From NCBI GenBank assembly GCA_017965125.1, contig JAGCQO010000130.1, positions 1-11,088 of the forward strand: 11,088 nucleotides of DNA, given 5' to 3'. A model generated the notes under the pieces. The model had not been told where the DNA came from, made no database searches, and saw only the letters and a program-made list of their open reading frames with translations. A program made the position numbers and the translations under genes. Below, in pieces: positions 1 to 7,534 of this stretch; positions within the stretch are counted from its first letter, which is position 1; the number at the start of each line of letters is the position of its first letter. This stretch comes from Paludibacteraceae bacterium. GTDB taxonomy: Bacteria > Bacteroidota > Bacteroidia > Bacteroidales > Paludibacteraceae.

Positions 1-692
1 TGTATCTGCGTGTTCTTGTTCGAGTCGGTCATGACTATCTCAGACTCGCTCTCGTCCACCACGATGTTGCCTTGGTTTATGATTATCACACGGTCGCAGA
101 TGGCGTTCACCTCCTGCATGTTGTGTGTTGACAGCATTACGGCTTTGCTCTTGCCTATCTCGGAAATCAGGTTTCTGACTTCCACCAGCTGGTTAGGGTC
201 AAGTCCGGTTGTCGGTTCGTCCAGAATCAGGACTTTAGGGTCATGGATGAGCGCCTGGGCGAGTCCGACTCTTTGGCGGTAACCCTTGCTCAGCTGACCT
301 ATCTTTTTTCTGTATTCTTTCGTCAGGCCGACTTCTTCGATCAATTCGCCGATTCTGCTTTTGATTTTTGCCTTAGAAAGACCGTATGCTCTACCGGCGA
401 ATTCAAGATATTCCTTCACGTACATGTCGATGTACAGAGGGTTATGCTCTGGCAAATAACCGATGAGCATCTTCGTCTCGGTCGGATGTTGCTCCACCTC
501 AATGTCGCACACTTTCACCGAGCCTTTGTCGTAAGGGAGGTAGCCGGTTATGCACTTCATTGTCGTTGACTTTCCGGCTCCGTTTGGTCCGATGAATCCG
601 ACAATTTCTCCTTGGTTTATGTCAAACGAGATGTTTTTGAGGACTTGTTGCTGTCCATATTTCTTCGAGAGGTTTGAGATCTTGATGGACAT
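1..692 (-). CDS. gldA: GldA-like ABC transporter ATP-binding protein (3' end cut by window edge)
   Basis: Cytoplasmic ATPase subunit of an ABC exporter of the GldA/NatA type. The ATG is at 692 and 230 residues are readable without a stop. Visible in order: Walker A GPNGAGKST (residues 35-43), a Q-loop replaced by YLPEHNPLY (79-87) as is usual in this subfamily, signature LSKGYRQR (134-141), Walker B VLILDEP (154-160), D-loop GLD (163-165) and switch His190 in LSTHNMQEV. All catalytic residues are present, so it should hydrolyse ATP. In Flavobacterium GldA works with membrane subunits GldF and GldG in gliding; many non-gliding Bacteroidales carry the same ATPase, where its substrate is unclear. 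The usual length is about 300 residues, so about 70 C-terminal residues lie outside. It starts 53 bp after the peptidase gene on the same strand. The partner permease is probably further left, which cannot be seen. The family call is firm; the GldA role itself is inferred. Confidence 0.85.
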   Translation of the reverse strand, partial: MSIKISNLSKKYGQQQVLKNISFDINQGEIVGFIGPNGAGKSTTMKCITGYLPYDKGSVKVCDIEVEQHPTETKMLIGYLPEHNPLYIDMYVKEYLEFAGRAYGLSKAKIKSRIGELIEEVGLTKEYRKKIGQLSKGYRQRVGLAQALIHDPKVLILDEPTTGLDPNQLVEVRNLISEIGKSKAVMLSTHNMQEVNAICDRVIIINQGNIVVDESESEIVMTDSNKNTQI

Positions 693-745
693 AATGTCAA
701 TTGCTTAGTCTATGTTTTTTGAGAATGAAAATCGGTGTTGTTGGC

Positions 746-1708
746 TTATGAGCATCTCAACTTCTGACCTGGGCGGAGCACAGTTCTTCTCGTGATTCTG
801 TTGAGCTTGCATATCTTCTGGATGGTCGTGCCGTTGCGCGCCGCGATGCTCGACAGTGTGTCGCCGTGTCTGACCTTGTAGTACTTCGCTCTTCCGCCTC
901 TGCTGCTGCCCGACGATGTGCTTGCTGTCTGCACAGGTCTCTCTGAGTTGTAATCGAACGCGGCGCTTTTCACGAGGAAGTAGTTCTCCGCTCTTATCGT
1001 GTTTGTTTCGAAGTCTATGATTTTCTCCGGGTTTATCGGATTGCCAAGGAAGCGAGTCTCAAAGTGGAGGTGAGGCCCGGTGCTTCGGCCTGTGCTTCCG
1101 CCGAGTCCGATTGTCTGTCCTGCCACGACGCTCTGTCCCTCAAAGACCTTGATCTCCGAAAGGTGTCCGTACACAGTCTCCAGTCCGTTCGGATGGCGTA
1201 TCACGACGTAATAACCGTAGCCGTTTCTGTCGAACCTTGTTATTCTGACCTTGCCGCTGAATGCCGCTCCGACCGGGTCGCCTGTCTTAAGGCCTATGTC
1301 TATGCCGTAGTGCATGCGGTGCCAACGTGGGCCGAACTTAGATGTGGTGTAACCGATAACTGGTGCAACGAAACCTTTGCATGAGATGACCACTGAGTCT
1401 GGAACCTCTTTGATAGGAGTTCTGAAGGCGTTAACTCCGCTTGTTCCCCAAACGCCGCCGTAGATGTCGTCGGCTGGCACATCGTCGGTCCACTCGCTGT
1501 CGTCGTCATAGAGGTCCCTTTTGCTGTAGTTGTTCTCGTCGATGTCCACATAGTGAGCTATCACGGAGTCAAGCAAATGTGACTGATGCTTATAGTAGTT
1601 TGAGGCGTTGTTTGCGTATCTTTTAGGCTTGTAATAGTTGCTTTTCTGGGCGGAAATTTGGGTCGTCGCGAAGAGCAACACGGTAAGAAGTGTAACCAGT
1701 TTTTGCAT
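746..1708 (-). CDS. Secreted M23-family peptidoglycan endopeptidase with C-terminal LysM domain
   Basis: 320 residues. An N-terminal signal peptide (about 1-20, ending ISA-Q) sends it to the periplasm or outer envelope. An acidic stretch (55-81, many Asp/Glu) precedes the catalytic domain. The M23 (LytM/lysostaphin-like) zinc site is complete: H133 and D137 in HYGID, H182 in GHL, and H213/H215 in HLH. A Ser/Gly-rich linker (about 262-273) leads to a LysM domain (277-319, starting YKVRHGDTLSSIA), which binds N-acetylglucosamine in glycan chains. The likely job is cutting peptide cross-links during wall growth or division, with LysM placing the enzyme on the wall. Two Cys in LysM (300, 319) and one before the catalytic domain (110) could form a disulfide. 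It lies 100 bp downstream of recG and may share its transcript or use the weak promoter candidate at 1763-1794. Whether it is an active enzyme or an EnvC/NlpD-like activator is unknown, but the full zinc site favours activity. Confidence 0.93.
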   Translation of the reverse strand: MQKLVTLLTVLLFATTQISAQKSNYYKPKRYANNASNYYKHQSHLLDSVIAHYVDIDENNYSKRDLYDDDSEWTDDVPADDIYGGVWGTSGVNAFRTPIKEVPDSVVISCKGFVAPVIGYTTSKFGPRWHRMHYGIDIGLKTGDPVGAAFSGKVRITRFDRNGYGYYVVIRHPNGLETVYGHLSEIKVFEGQSVVAGQTIGLGGSTGRSTGPHLHFETRFLGNPINPEKIIDFETNTIRAENYFLVKSAAFDYNSERPVQTASTSSGSSRGGRAKYYKVRHGDTLSSIAARNGTTIQKICKLNRITRRTVLRPGQKLRCS

Positions 1709-1762
1709 AGTGTTTCGTTTAGGTCAAAGTCTGCTCGTGGGGAATTAACGCACAGACAATTC

Positions 1763-1794
1763 CAAAGATGCCTAAAATTCTGTGAAAAAACAAG
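1763..1794 (-). promoter_or_regulatory. Possible Bacteroidota-type promoter for the M23 peptidase gene
   Basis: On the minus strand CATCTTTG (1763-1770) matches the Bacteroidota -7 box TAnnTTTG except for its first base. CTTG (1791-1794) lies upstream at a spacing of 20 bases, which fits the known 19-21 base spacing to the -33 TTTG/TTG element. Transcription would begin near 1757, giving a leader of about 50 bases. The six-base inverted repeat GGAATT/AATTCC (1741-1746 and 1758-1763) would sit in this leader. The match is imperfect and the gene could be read from the recG transcript. Confidence 0.35.
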
Positions 1795-1808
1795 AAAAAC
1801 TCCTTTGT

Positions 1809-3902
1809 TTAACTAATTTTGCTCCAATCTATTATGTTTTTTGATTTTTTGTGAAGCTGAATTAGCAATATTTCGTTGAGTTTATTGCTCAAAGTCGGGT
1901 CGTTGTTCAGGATTTTTTCGGCCGTGTCTCGAGCCAGCATGAGTATCTCGCCGTCCTTCGCCAAGTTCGCGATTTTCAAGTCGAAAGGCAGTCCGCTTTG
2001 CGCTGTTCCTTCTATGTCGCCAGGTCCTCTGAGACGCAAATCGGCCTCGGCTATCTCGAACCCGTCGTTTGTGGCGACCATCGTTTCTATCCTTTTCTTC
2101 GTCTCGTTTGAAATCTTGTACGGCGTAAGCAGTATGCAGAACGACTGTTCCGCGCCTCGGCCGACTCGTCCTCTGAGCTGATGCAGCTGCGAGAGTCCGA
2201 ACCTGTTCGCGCTTTCTATCACCATGACCGAAGCGTTCGGCACGTCAACACCCACTTCGATGACCGTCGTCGCCACCATTATCTGCGTTTCGTTCGTGGC
2301 AAACTTCCTCATTTCAACGTCTTTTTCCGACGGTTTCAATCGGCCATGCACCAGGCTCACCTTGAACTGAGGCAGGTGCGTCGAGATGTACTCGTAGCCC
2401 TGCTCAGCGGCTATCATGTCGCTTTTCTCCGACTCCTCGATGAGCGGATAAACAACATACGCCTGATGCCCTGCGTCGATTTGCGTCTTGATGAAACGCA
2501 GCAGCTCGTCACGCTTGTCTTCGAAATAATGATACGTTTTTATCGGCTTTCTTCCCGGCGGCAACTCGTCTATCACCGACACGTCGAGGTCGCCGTACAG
2601 CGTCATGGCGAGGGTTCTCGGGATTGGCGTCGCCGTCATGACTAAAACATGCGGTGGATTGGCGTTTTTGTTCCATAGTTTTGCCCTTTGCGCCACACCA
2701 AATCTGTGCTGCTCGTCTATTATCACAAGGCCGAGGTTCGAGAATCTCACGATGTCTTCGAGCAATGCGTGCGTTCCTATGAGGAAGTTTATCGAGCCGT
2801 CAAGCAGCCCCTCGTGTATGATTTTCCTTTCGGATTGTTTCGTTGAACCGGTGAGCAAAGCAACATTGACTCCCAATTCACCGAGCATTTTCTTTATGTT
2901 GTTGTAATGCTGAGTGGCTAAAATCTCGGTCGGCGCCATGAAGCATGCCTGGAATCCGTTGTCCGCAGCCATGAGCATCGAAAGCAGCGCAACAAGCGTC
3001 TTTCCGCTTCCCACGTCGCCCTGCAGCAGTCTGTTCATCTGCTTTCCGCTTCCCACGTCAGCGCGTATTTCTTTTAGAACTCGCTTCTGTGCATTCGTCA
3101 ATTCAAATGGCAGCTGATTTTTATAGAATCCATTGAAATAATCTCCGATGTGATTGAACAAAAGTCCACCGAACTTGTTCCTGTTGAACTTCGATTGTTT
3201 CAGCAGCGACAGCTGGATGTAGAAAAGTTCCTCGAACTTCAGTCGTGCCTGCGCCTTTTGCAGCAGCTCCAAGTTTTCCGGGAAATGGATGTTTCTTATC
3301 GCCTGATTTAGCGACATAAGTCCCAGAGGCTCAGTGATGTATTGCGGCAGGGTTTCCTTTATCGGACTGTCCAAGGACGTAAGGACCGTGTAGATCAATT
3401 TGCGGATGTTGACCGAAGTCATGTACGACTTCTTCATCTTCGTCGTCGTGTTGTAAACAGCCTGCCATCCGAGGTTTTGCCTTACGTTCTTTGGCGTGTA
3501 TTCCTCCAATTCCGGATGGGCGATGTTAAAACGTCCGTTGAAAAAGGTGGGTTTGCCGAAAGCGATGTATTCCTTCACAGTGCTCAGCTGCGTCATGACA
3601 TACTGCAGCCCCTTGAACCAAACGAGCTCGATTTCTCCGGTTTCATCGTAAAGAATGCACGAAAGCCTGGTGTTTTTGCCGACGCCTTCCTTCTTGATGT
3701 TCTTGATTTTACCGTGAATTTGTATGAACGACGAATCGCTGGTGACTTCTCGGATGCTGTAGAAACGCGAGCGGTCGATGTATCGGAACGGGAAATAATA
3801 GAGCAAGTCTTCGACGGAGCGGATGTTTGCCTCAGTGGCCAAAACACCTGCTCGCTTAGGTCCGAAACCGTAAATGTTCGATATGTTGGAAGACAGGTCC
3901 AT
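1809..3902 (-). CDS. recG: ATP-dependent DNA helicase RecG
   Basis: 697 residues, close to the E. coli length of 693. RecG is a cytoplasmic double-stranded DNA translocase that reverses stalled replication forks and moves branched DNA. The N-terminal part (about 1-200) holds the wedge/OB domain; GFGPKRAGVL near residue 12 is the helix-hairpin-like start. The helicase core is complete: Walker A GDVGSGKT (295-302), APTEILA (323-329), motif II DEQHRFG (396-402), motif III TATPIPRT (423-430), VATTVIEVGVDVP (543-555) and QLRGRVGRG (575-583). The C-terminal RecG signature follows, with DLRLRGPGDIEGTAQSG (621-637). The ATG at 3902 is 13 bp past the stop of the ModF-like gene, so it is co-transcribed with it. 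An 18-bp perfect repeat encodes DVGSGK twice, at residues 282-287 and 296-301; only the second is the true Walker A. Confidence 0.98.
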   Translation of the reverse strand: MDLSSNISNIYGFGPKRAGVLATEANIRSVEDLLYYFPFRYIDRSRFYSIREVTSDSSFIQIHGKIKNIKKEGVGKNTRLSCILYDETGEIELVWFKGLQYVMTQLSTVKEYIAFGKPTFFNGRFNIAHPELEEYTPKNVRQNLGWQAVYNTTTKMKKSYMTSVNIRKLIYTVLTSLDSPIKETLPQYITEPLGLMSLNQAIRNIHFPENLELLQKAQARLKFEELFYIQLSLLKQSKFNRNKFGGLLFNHIGDYFNGFYKNQLPFELTNAQKRVLKEIRADVGSGKQMNRLLQGDVGSGKTLVALLSMLMAADNGFQACFMAPTEILATQHYNNIKKMLGELGVNVALLTGSTKQSERKIIHEGLLDGSINFLIGTHALLEDIVRFSNLGLVIIDEQHRFGVAQRAKLWNKNANPPHVLVMTATPIPRTLAMTLYGDLDVSVIDELPPGRKPIKTYHYFEDKRDELLRFIKTQIDAGHQAYVVYPLIEESEKSDMIAAEQGYEYISTHLPQFKVSLVHGRLKPSEKDVEMRKFATNETQIMVATTVIEVGVDVPNASVMVIESANRFGLSQLHQLRGRVGRGAEQSFCILLTPYKISNETKKRIETMVATNDGFEIAEADLRLRGPGDIEGTAQSGLPFDLKIANLAKDGEILMLARDTAEKILNNDPTLSNKLNEILLIQLHKKSKNIIDWSKIS
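3000..3059. repeat. Perfect 18-bp direct repeat inside recG
   Basis: The 18-mer CTTTCCGCTTCCCACGTC occurs at 3000-3017 and again at 3042-3059, 42 bases apart and in frame. Each copy encodes DVGSGK on the minus strand. The downstream copy in the protein is the functional Walker A lysine loop. The identity includes all synonymous positions. The gene length is normal, so it does not look like a recent insertion. Confidence 0.9.
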
Positions 3903-3915
3903 TTGATCGGAGTTT

Positions 3916-5409
3916 CTATATTTTACCTATCGACTTCACCGTGCCGTTCTCCAGTTCTATCTTGTGGGTCATGCACGACGGAATCTCGTCTGGAGAGTGA
4001 GACACGTATATCAGCGTGCTGTTTATCTTTGTGCAAATCGCGTCAAGCAGTTTGATGAATCGCTGCGACTGTTCGTAGTCAATTCCCTGGCAAGGCTCGT
4101 CCAGTATGAGCAGCGGCGGATTCTTGATGAGCGAACGCACGAGCAGAACCATCCTTTGCTCTCCTTGCGATATTTCGGTGAAGTTCTTGTCTTTCAGGTA
4201 ATCCAAATGCAGCTCTTTCAGCCATGTCATCACAATATTTTCCTGCCAATTAGTTATGCTGCTTGTGAATCCGATTTCGTCGTTGAAACCAGAAACTATC
4301 ACATCAAGACAAGGCATGTCGGACACAACTGTGTTCGATGAAGACGACAGTTTTGTCTGCTTCAGGAAGTACAGATGCAACTCCGGAGACACGAAGCCAA
4401 TCTTTTTCTTAATGTCCCAGATGCTCTCTCCGCTGCCTCTCTTCCTGTCGAACAGCGAGATGTCATTCGTGTACGCTTGCGGATTATCGGCGGTTATCAA
4501 GCTGAGAAGCGTCGATTTTCCTGAGCCGTTATGTCCGGCAAGGAGCCATCTCTCGTGGTCACGCACTTCCCAGTTTATGCCGCTTAGCAGCATCTCCCCT
4601 TGCATCGTCACATGCACATCGTTCATTTTCACGATGAATTCGTATTCTGGACGGTCGATTGGGAGCGGAAGGTCTATGTCGTCCAACGACGGAACGTCTT
4701 CAGCCGCAGCCTTTATGCCTTTGATGTATTGCGCCGTTTCCACCGTGTCTTTTATGCTTCCGTTCTCTATAACCACTACTCTGTCCGAAAACTCGGGAAC
4801 TTCCTTTGCACCGCATATCAGGAAAACTGTTTTGCCGTTTTCTTTGAGTGTTATGAGCGCCTTTCTCAGGATTTCGCGTGTGGCGGTGTCAAGTCCGAGG
4901 AAAGGCTGGTCGAAGACATACAAGTCGGAGTTGTTCAAAAGCGCCAAGGCTATCTGCGTCCTCTTTCTTTCTCCGTTGCTGAGCTGCATCAAGTTCCTTT
5001 CCAACAAAGGATTGATGTTCATTTCCTCAAACACTTTCTCTTTGCCTTCTTTGTTGTCTATGAGTTTGTCAATCCACTTGCCGACAAGAGGTATTTCCTC
5101 GTTTTCTTCGGAATATTCATAACGCTGGCCATAATACGTGAGCGTCATGCCGGTCATCGAGAAGAAGTTGTCTTGCTGCGACACGAAAGTCCTTTTCAGC
5201 GAAGGTTTCACCTCTATGTCGCCAGCATAAGCCTTTATGTCGCCAGAGACCAGCTGACCAAGAGTCGTCTTTCCACTGCCTGCCGACCCCACACGCGCCA
5301 CAAGCTCATTCTCGGCAAGCTCAATGTCTATGCCGCTCAAGATGGTGCTCAACTCTTTTCTTACAACAGCGTCTTTCGCTGAAAATACGATGTTTTTATT
5401 GTCAGACAT
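3916..5409 (-). CDS. ModF-like protein with two fused ABC ATPase domains
   Basis: 497 residues, near the length of E. coli ModF (490), with no membrane segment: a soluble tandem ATPase. Domain 1: Walker A GSAGSGKT (41-48), Q-loop near Q78/Q79, signature LSNGE (143-147), Walker B LYVFDQ (163-168). Domain 2: Walker A GHNGSGKST (292-300), signature ISQGE (413-417), Walker B LLILDEP (433-439), GID D-loop (442-444), switch His471. The SPELHLYF stretch (341-348) in place of a Q-loop is a ModF-type trait. Domain 1 has Gln168 where the catalytic Glu belongs and no His after its strand FLICG (196-200), so its ATP site is probably hydrolysis-poor, while domain 2 is intact. ModF (once PhrA) is linked by name to molybdate uptake and light repair, but its true role is unsettled; no mod genes are near here. 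It begins 2 bp after the NSS transporter stop and ends 13 bp before recG. A translation-related role is possible but unproven. Confidence 0.85.
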   Translation of the reverse strand: MSDNKNIVFSAKDAVVRKELSTILSGIDIELAENELVARVGSAGSGKTTLGQLVSGDIKAYAGDIEVKPSLKRTFVSQQDNFFSMTGMTLTYYGQRYEYSEENEEIPLVGKWIDKLIDNKEGKEKVFEEMNINPLLERNLMQLSNGERKRTQIALALLNNSDLYVFDQPFLGLDTATREILRKALITLKENGKTVFLICGAKEVPEFSDRVVVIENGSIKDTVETAQYIKGIKAAAEDVPSLDDIDLPLPIDRPEYEFIVKMNDVHVTMQGEMLLSGINWEVRDHERWLLAGHNGSGKSTLLSLITADNPQAYTNDISLFDRKRGSGESIWDIKKKIGFVSPELHLYFLKQTKLSSSSNTVVSDMPCLDVIVSGFNDEIGFTSSITNWQENIVMTWLKELHLDYLKDKNFTEISQGEQRMVLLVRSLIKNPPLLILDEPCQGIDYEQSQRFIKLLDAICTKINSTLIYVSHSPDEIPSCMTHKIELENGTVKSIGKI

Positions 5410-5411
5410 GG

Positions 5412-6770
5412 CTAAATTATTCCGATGAGATTAAGGAACATTAATGATATAAACACTGGCGACACGAAGCGAATCAAGAACCTTATCACCATGTAGTAAA
5501 ACGGCAGAGGCCTTTGCGTTCCGTTGTTTGTCAATTGGCTATGCAGAATGCGCTCCGGCATTACGTATCCAGCAAAAATGACTATCAGCAGTCCGCCGAT
5601 TGGCATCATGTAGTTCGACGAAGCATAATCGAAGATGTCGAACATCGTATGGCCGTTGATGACGAACAAACCCAAATCCGACTGCGACAACGCACAGATG
5701 CTTCCCGTGATGCTCATGGTGAAGAACAGACCCAAAGCCGCTTTCCATCTCTTTATCTTCAACTCCTCCGATGCGTATGCCGTCACGACCTCAAGCAACG
5801 AAATTTGCGATGTAATGGCGGCCATAAACACGAAAAGGAAGAAGATTATCGACAAGAAACGTCCACCGATTATCTGCTGGAAAATGTTCGGCATTGTCAG
5901 GAAAAGCAAATGCGGACCGCTCGAAGGGTCGATGCCGAACGAGAACACGGCTGGGAATATCGCGAGACCCGACAGCAGAGCTATCGTTGAGTCGAAAATC
6001 ATAACACGGAACGCTGTGTTAGGCAGATGCTCTTTCTCTTGGATGTACGACGCATAAGTCAGCATCGCACCCATACCAAGCGACAGCGAGAAGAACGACT
6101 GTCCGATGGCGGTGAGCAGTGTCTTGAAAGTTATCTTGCTGAAGTCGGGATGGAAAAGGAAATCGATTCCGGCTTGCGAGTTCGGCAGGAAGAATATGGA
6201 GTTTATAACAAGAATCACAAGGATGCAAACAAGCGTCGGCATCATTATCTTGTTCATCTTCTCTATGCCCTTGCTCACTCCGAGGATGATGATAATCGTC
6301 GCAAGGCAGAGCGAGATCTCCGCCCATGCCACAGGACCCACGCCATTAGCAACATACGAGTTGAAACCCTCCGCGATTTGCTCGGATGTCTGACCGGCAA
6401 ACTCGTTCATGACCGACTTGCGAAGAAACTCCAGCGACCAACCGCCGACGACCATGTAGAACGAGTCGATGATATAGGCCGACGCCACGCCAAGGAAGCC
6501 AACGAGAAACCAAGGGCCAGAGGAAATCTGCTTGAACGAGCGCATGGCGTTGCTCCTCTGGCTTCGTCCTATGGCAAACTCGGAAAGCATGACTGGCAAC
6601 GAGACCAGCAGACTGACGACCAAATAAACTATGAGGAAAGCGAAACCGCCATTTTCTCCGGCGAGATACGGAAACCTCCAAATGTTTCCGAGTCCGACAA
6701 CCGAGCCTGCCACCGCCGCAAATGTTCCTATACTTGATTTAAATGTTGCTTTTTCCATTTTCTTACTCAT
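5412..6770 (-). CDS. Neurotransmitter:sodium symporter (NSS/SNF) family transporter
   Basis: 452 residues, inner-membrane Na+-coupled uptake carrier with LeuT fold, probably for an amino acid or related small molecule. About 11 membrane spans are seen (roughly 15-36, 43-66, 88-112, 147-166, 176-196, 215-240, 258-280, 304-330, 345-362, 385-403, 425-450), as in bacterial Tyt1/MhsT rather than 12 as in LeuT. The unwound TM1 motif GLGNIWRFP (26-34) gives N29 and R32, counterparts of LeuT N27 and R30. TM6 FFSLSLGMG (226-234) matches LeuT FFTLSLGFG, with S228/S230/L231/G232 around substrate and sodium. T320/S321 match the LeuT Na2 pair T354/S355. D260 probably fills the place of LeuT E290, which suggests chloride independence. 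The ATG at 6770 lies inside the end of ispD (overlap ATGAGTAA), so translation is coupled. M5 is an alternative start. The substrate cannot be read from sequence. Confidence 0.93.
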   Translation of the reverse strand: MSKKMEKATFKSSIGTFAAVAGSVVGLGNIWRFPYLAGENGGFAFLIVYLVVSLLVSLPVMLSEFAIGRSQRSNAMRSFKQISSGPWFLVGFLGVASAYIIDSFYMVVGGWSLEFLRKSVMNEFAGQTSEQIAEGFNSYVANGVGPVAWAEISLCLATIIIILGVSKGIEKMNKIMMPTLVCILVILVINSIFFLPNSQAGIDFLFHPDFSKITFKTLLTAIGQSFFSLSLGMGAMLTYASYIQEKEHLPNTAFRVMIFDSTIALLSGLAIFPAVFSFGIDPSSGPHLLFLTMPNIFQQIIGGRFLSIIFFLFVFMAAITSQISLLEVVTAYASEELKIKRWKAALGLFFTMSITGSICALSQSDLGLFVINGHTMFDIFDYASSNYMMPIGGLLIVIFAGYVMPERILHSQLTNNGTQRPLPFYYMVIRFLIRFVSPVFISLMFLNLIGII

Positions 6771-7467
6771 TTGTGAAGCCGAACCTTGTCGCTATTACAG
6801 AAGCGGCTTCCAAATCCTTGGGAGAAGTGATTTTAATGTTGTCGTAGTCGCCATCGACGAGCTCAATCCTGTTGCCTGCGAACTCGAAAACCGAAGCGTC
6901 GTCGGTGTAGGAGTCTATTGTGCTTGCGTCCGCCTCAAGGGCTTTTTTGAACGAGGCTTGAATCATGTCCGTCCTGAAAACCTGCGGCGTCTGCACGAGC
7001 CTGAACGACGAGCGGTCCTCGGTGCGCGAGTTGCCGTCGCTGTCAACAAATCGGATGCTGTCCACCAACGGCACAACGGGAATGGCAGAGCCTTTTGCCT
7101 CCGCTGTCTCATAGGCGCTTTTCAGCACATTGTCATTGACGAAAGGACGAACGCCGTCATGAATAGCCACGACAGAGTCACCTTCGACGAGCTCCAGCCC
7201 GTTGCCCACGCTGAAGAACCTCGCGGTCCCTCCCTTGGCAATCGTGTGCGGCGTGCGGAAATTGTGCTTTTCGCAAAGCTCATTCCAGTAGCCGATTTGC
7301 TCTTCCGGCAACACGACAATAACCTCTATCGATGGGTCAAAGGATTTGAAGCGGTTTATGGTTCGCATCAGTATGGGAGTGCCGTTAAGACACAAAAACT
7401 GCTTAGGGATTAAATTATTCATTCTCAACCCCTTACCCCCAGCAACTACAACAGCGAAACGTTTCAT
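6763..7467 (-). CDS. ispD: 2-C-methyl-D-erythritol 4-phosphate cytidylyltransferase (IspD)
   Basis: 234 residues, full length. Cytoplasmic enzyme of the non-mevalonate (MEP) isoprenoid route: joins CTP and methylerythritol phosphate, releasing pyrophosphate. The N-terminal nucleotide loop VVAGGKGLRMNNLIPKQF (7-24) carries R15 and K22, counterparts of E. coli R20 and K27. Further family motifs are IHDGVRPFV (102-110), AIPVVPLVDSI (128-138), LVQTPQVF (157-164), TDDAS (188-192) and DGDYDNIKIT (205-214) with K212 matching E. coli K213. The related TarI-type enzymes are less likely because no TarJ or teichoic genes are near. It is the first gene of the leftward operon, with a candidate promoter at 7508-7515. 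The stop overlaps the next start by 8 bp. Confidence 0.95.
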   Translation of the reverse strand: MKRFAVVVAGGKGLRMNNLIPKQFLCLNGTPILMRTINRFKSFDPSIEVIVVLPEEQIGYWNELCEKHNFRTPHTIAKGGTARFFSVGNGLELVEGDSVVAIHDGVRPFVNDNVLKSAYETAEAKGSAIPVVPLVDSIRFVDSDGNSRTEDRSSFRLVQTPQVFRTDMIQASFKKALEADASTIDSYTDDASVFEFAGNRIELVDGDYDNIKITSPKDLEAASVIATRFGFTNE

Positions 7468-7507
7468 TTTACCTTTAAAAAGGCGTTATTACTCATTATA
7501 AGTATGA

Positions 7508-7515
7508 CAAAGATA
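7508..7515 (-). promoter_or_regulatory. Candidate -7 box for the ispD operon
   Basis: Minus-strand TATCTTTG matches the Bacteroidota -7 consensus TAnnTTTG exactly. The predicted start of RNA is near 7501, about 34 bases before the ispD ATG. The only upstream TTTG (minus strand, 7540-7543) is 24 bases away, longer than the usual 19-21, so the -33 part is weak. Confidence 0.5.
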
Positions 7516-7526
7516 AAAATAAATGA

Positions 7527-7534
7527 TAACTTTG
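7527..7534 (+). promoter_or_regulatory. Candidate -7 box for the SPOR-folE operon
   Basis: TAACTTTG fits TAnnTTTG exactly. RNA would begin near 7541, about 25 bases before the ATG at 7566. TATG at 7503-7506, 20 bases upstream, is a three-of-four match to the -33 TTTG. That -33 region overlaps the facing -7 box of the ispD operon. Confidence 0.55.

Noticed and set aside
3342..4055. Long plus-strand open frame of 237 codons opposite recG and the ModF-like gene
   Set aside because: It spans the junction of two clear minus-strand genes and its Arg/Val/Asp-rich translation has no recognisable motif. It is a shadow of the coding strand.
4256..5122. Plus-strand open frame of 288 codons opposite the ModF-like gene
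   Set aside because: Fully inside a gene with complete ABC motifs; Ser/Leu-rich translation typical of an antisense shadow.
5215..5246. 11-bp repeat TATGTCGCCAG in the ModF-like gene
   Set aside because: It encodes a repeated GDI in ordinary sequence of domain 1 and is short enough for chance.
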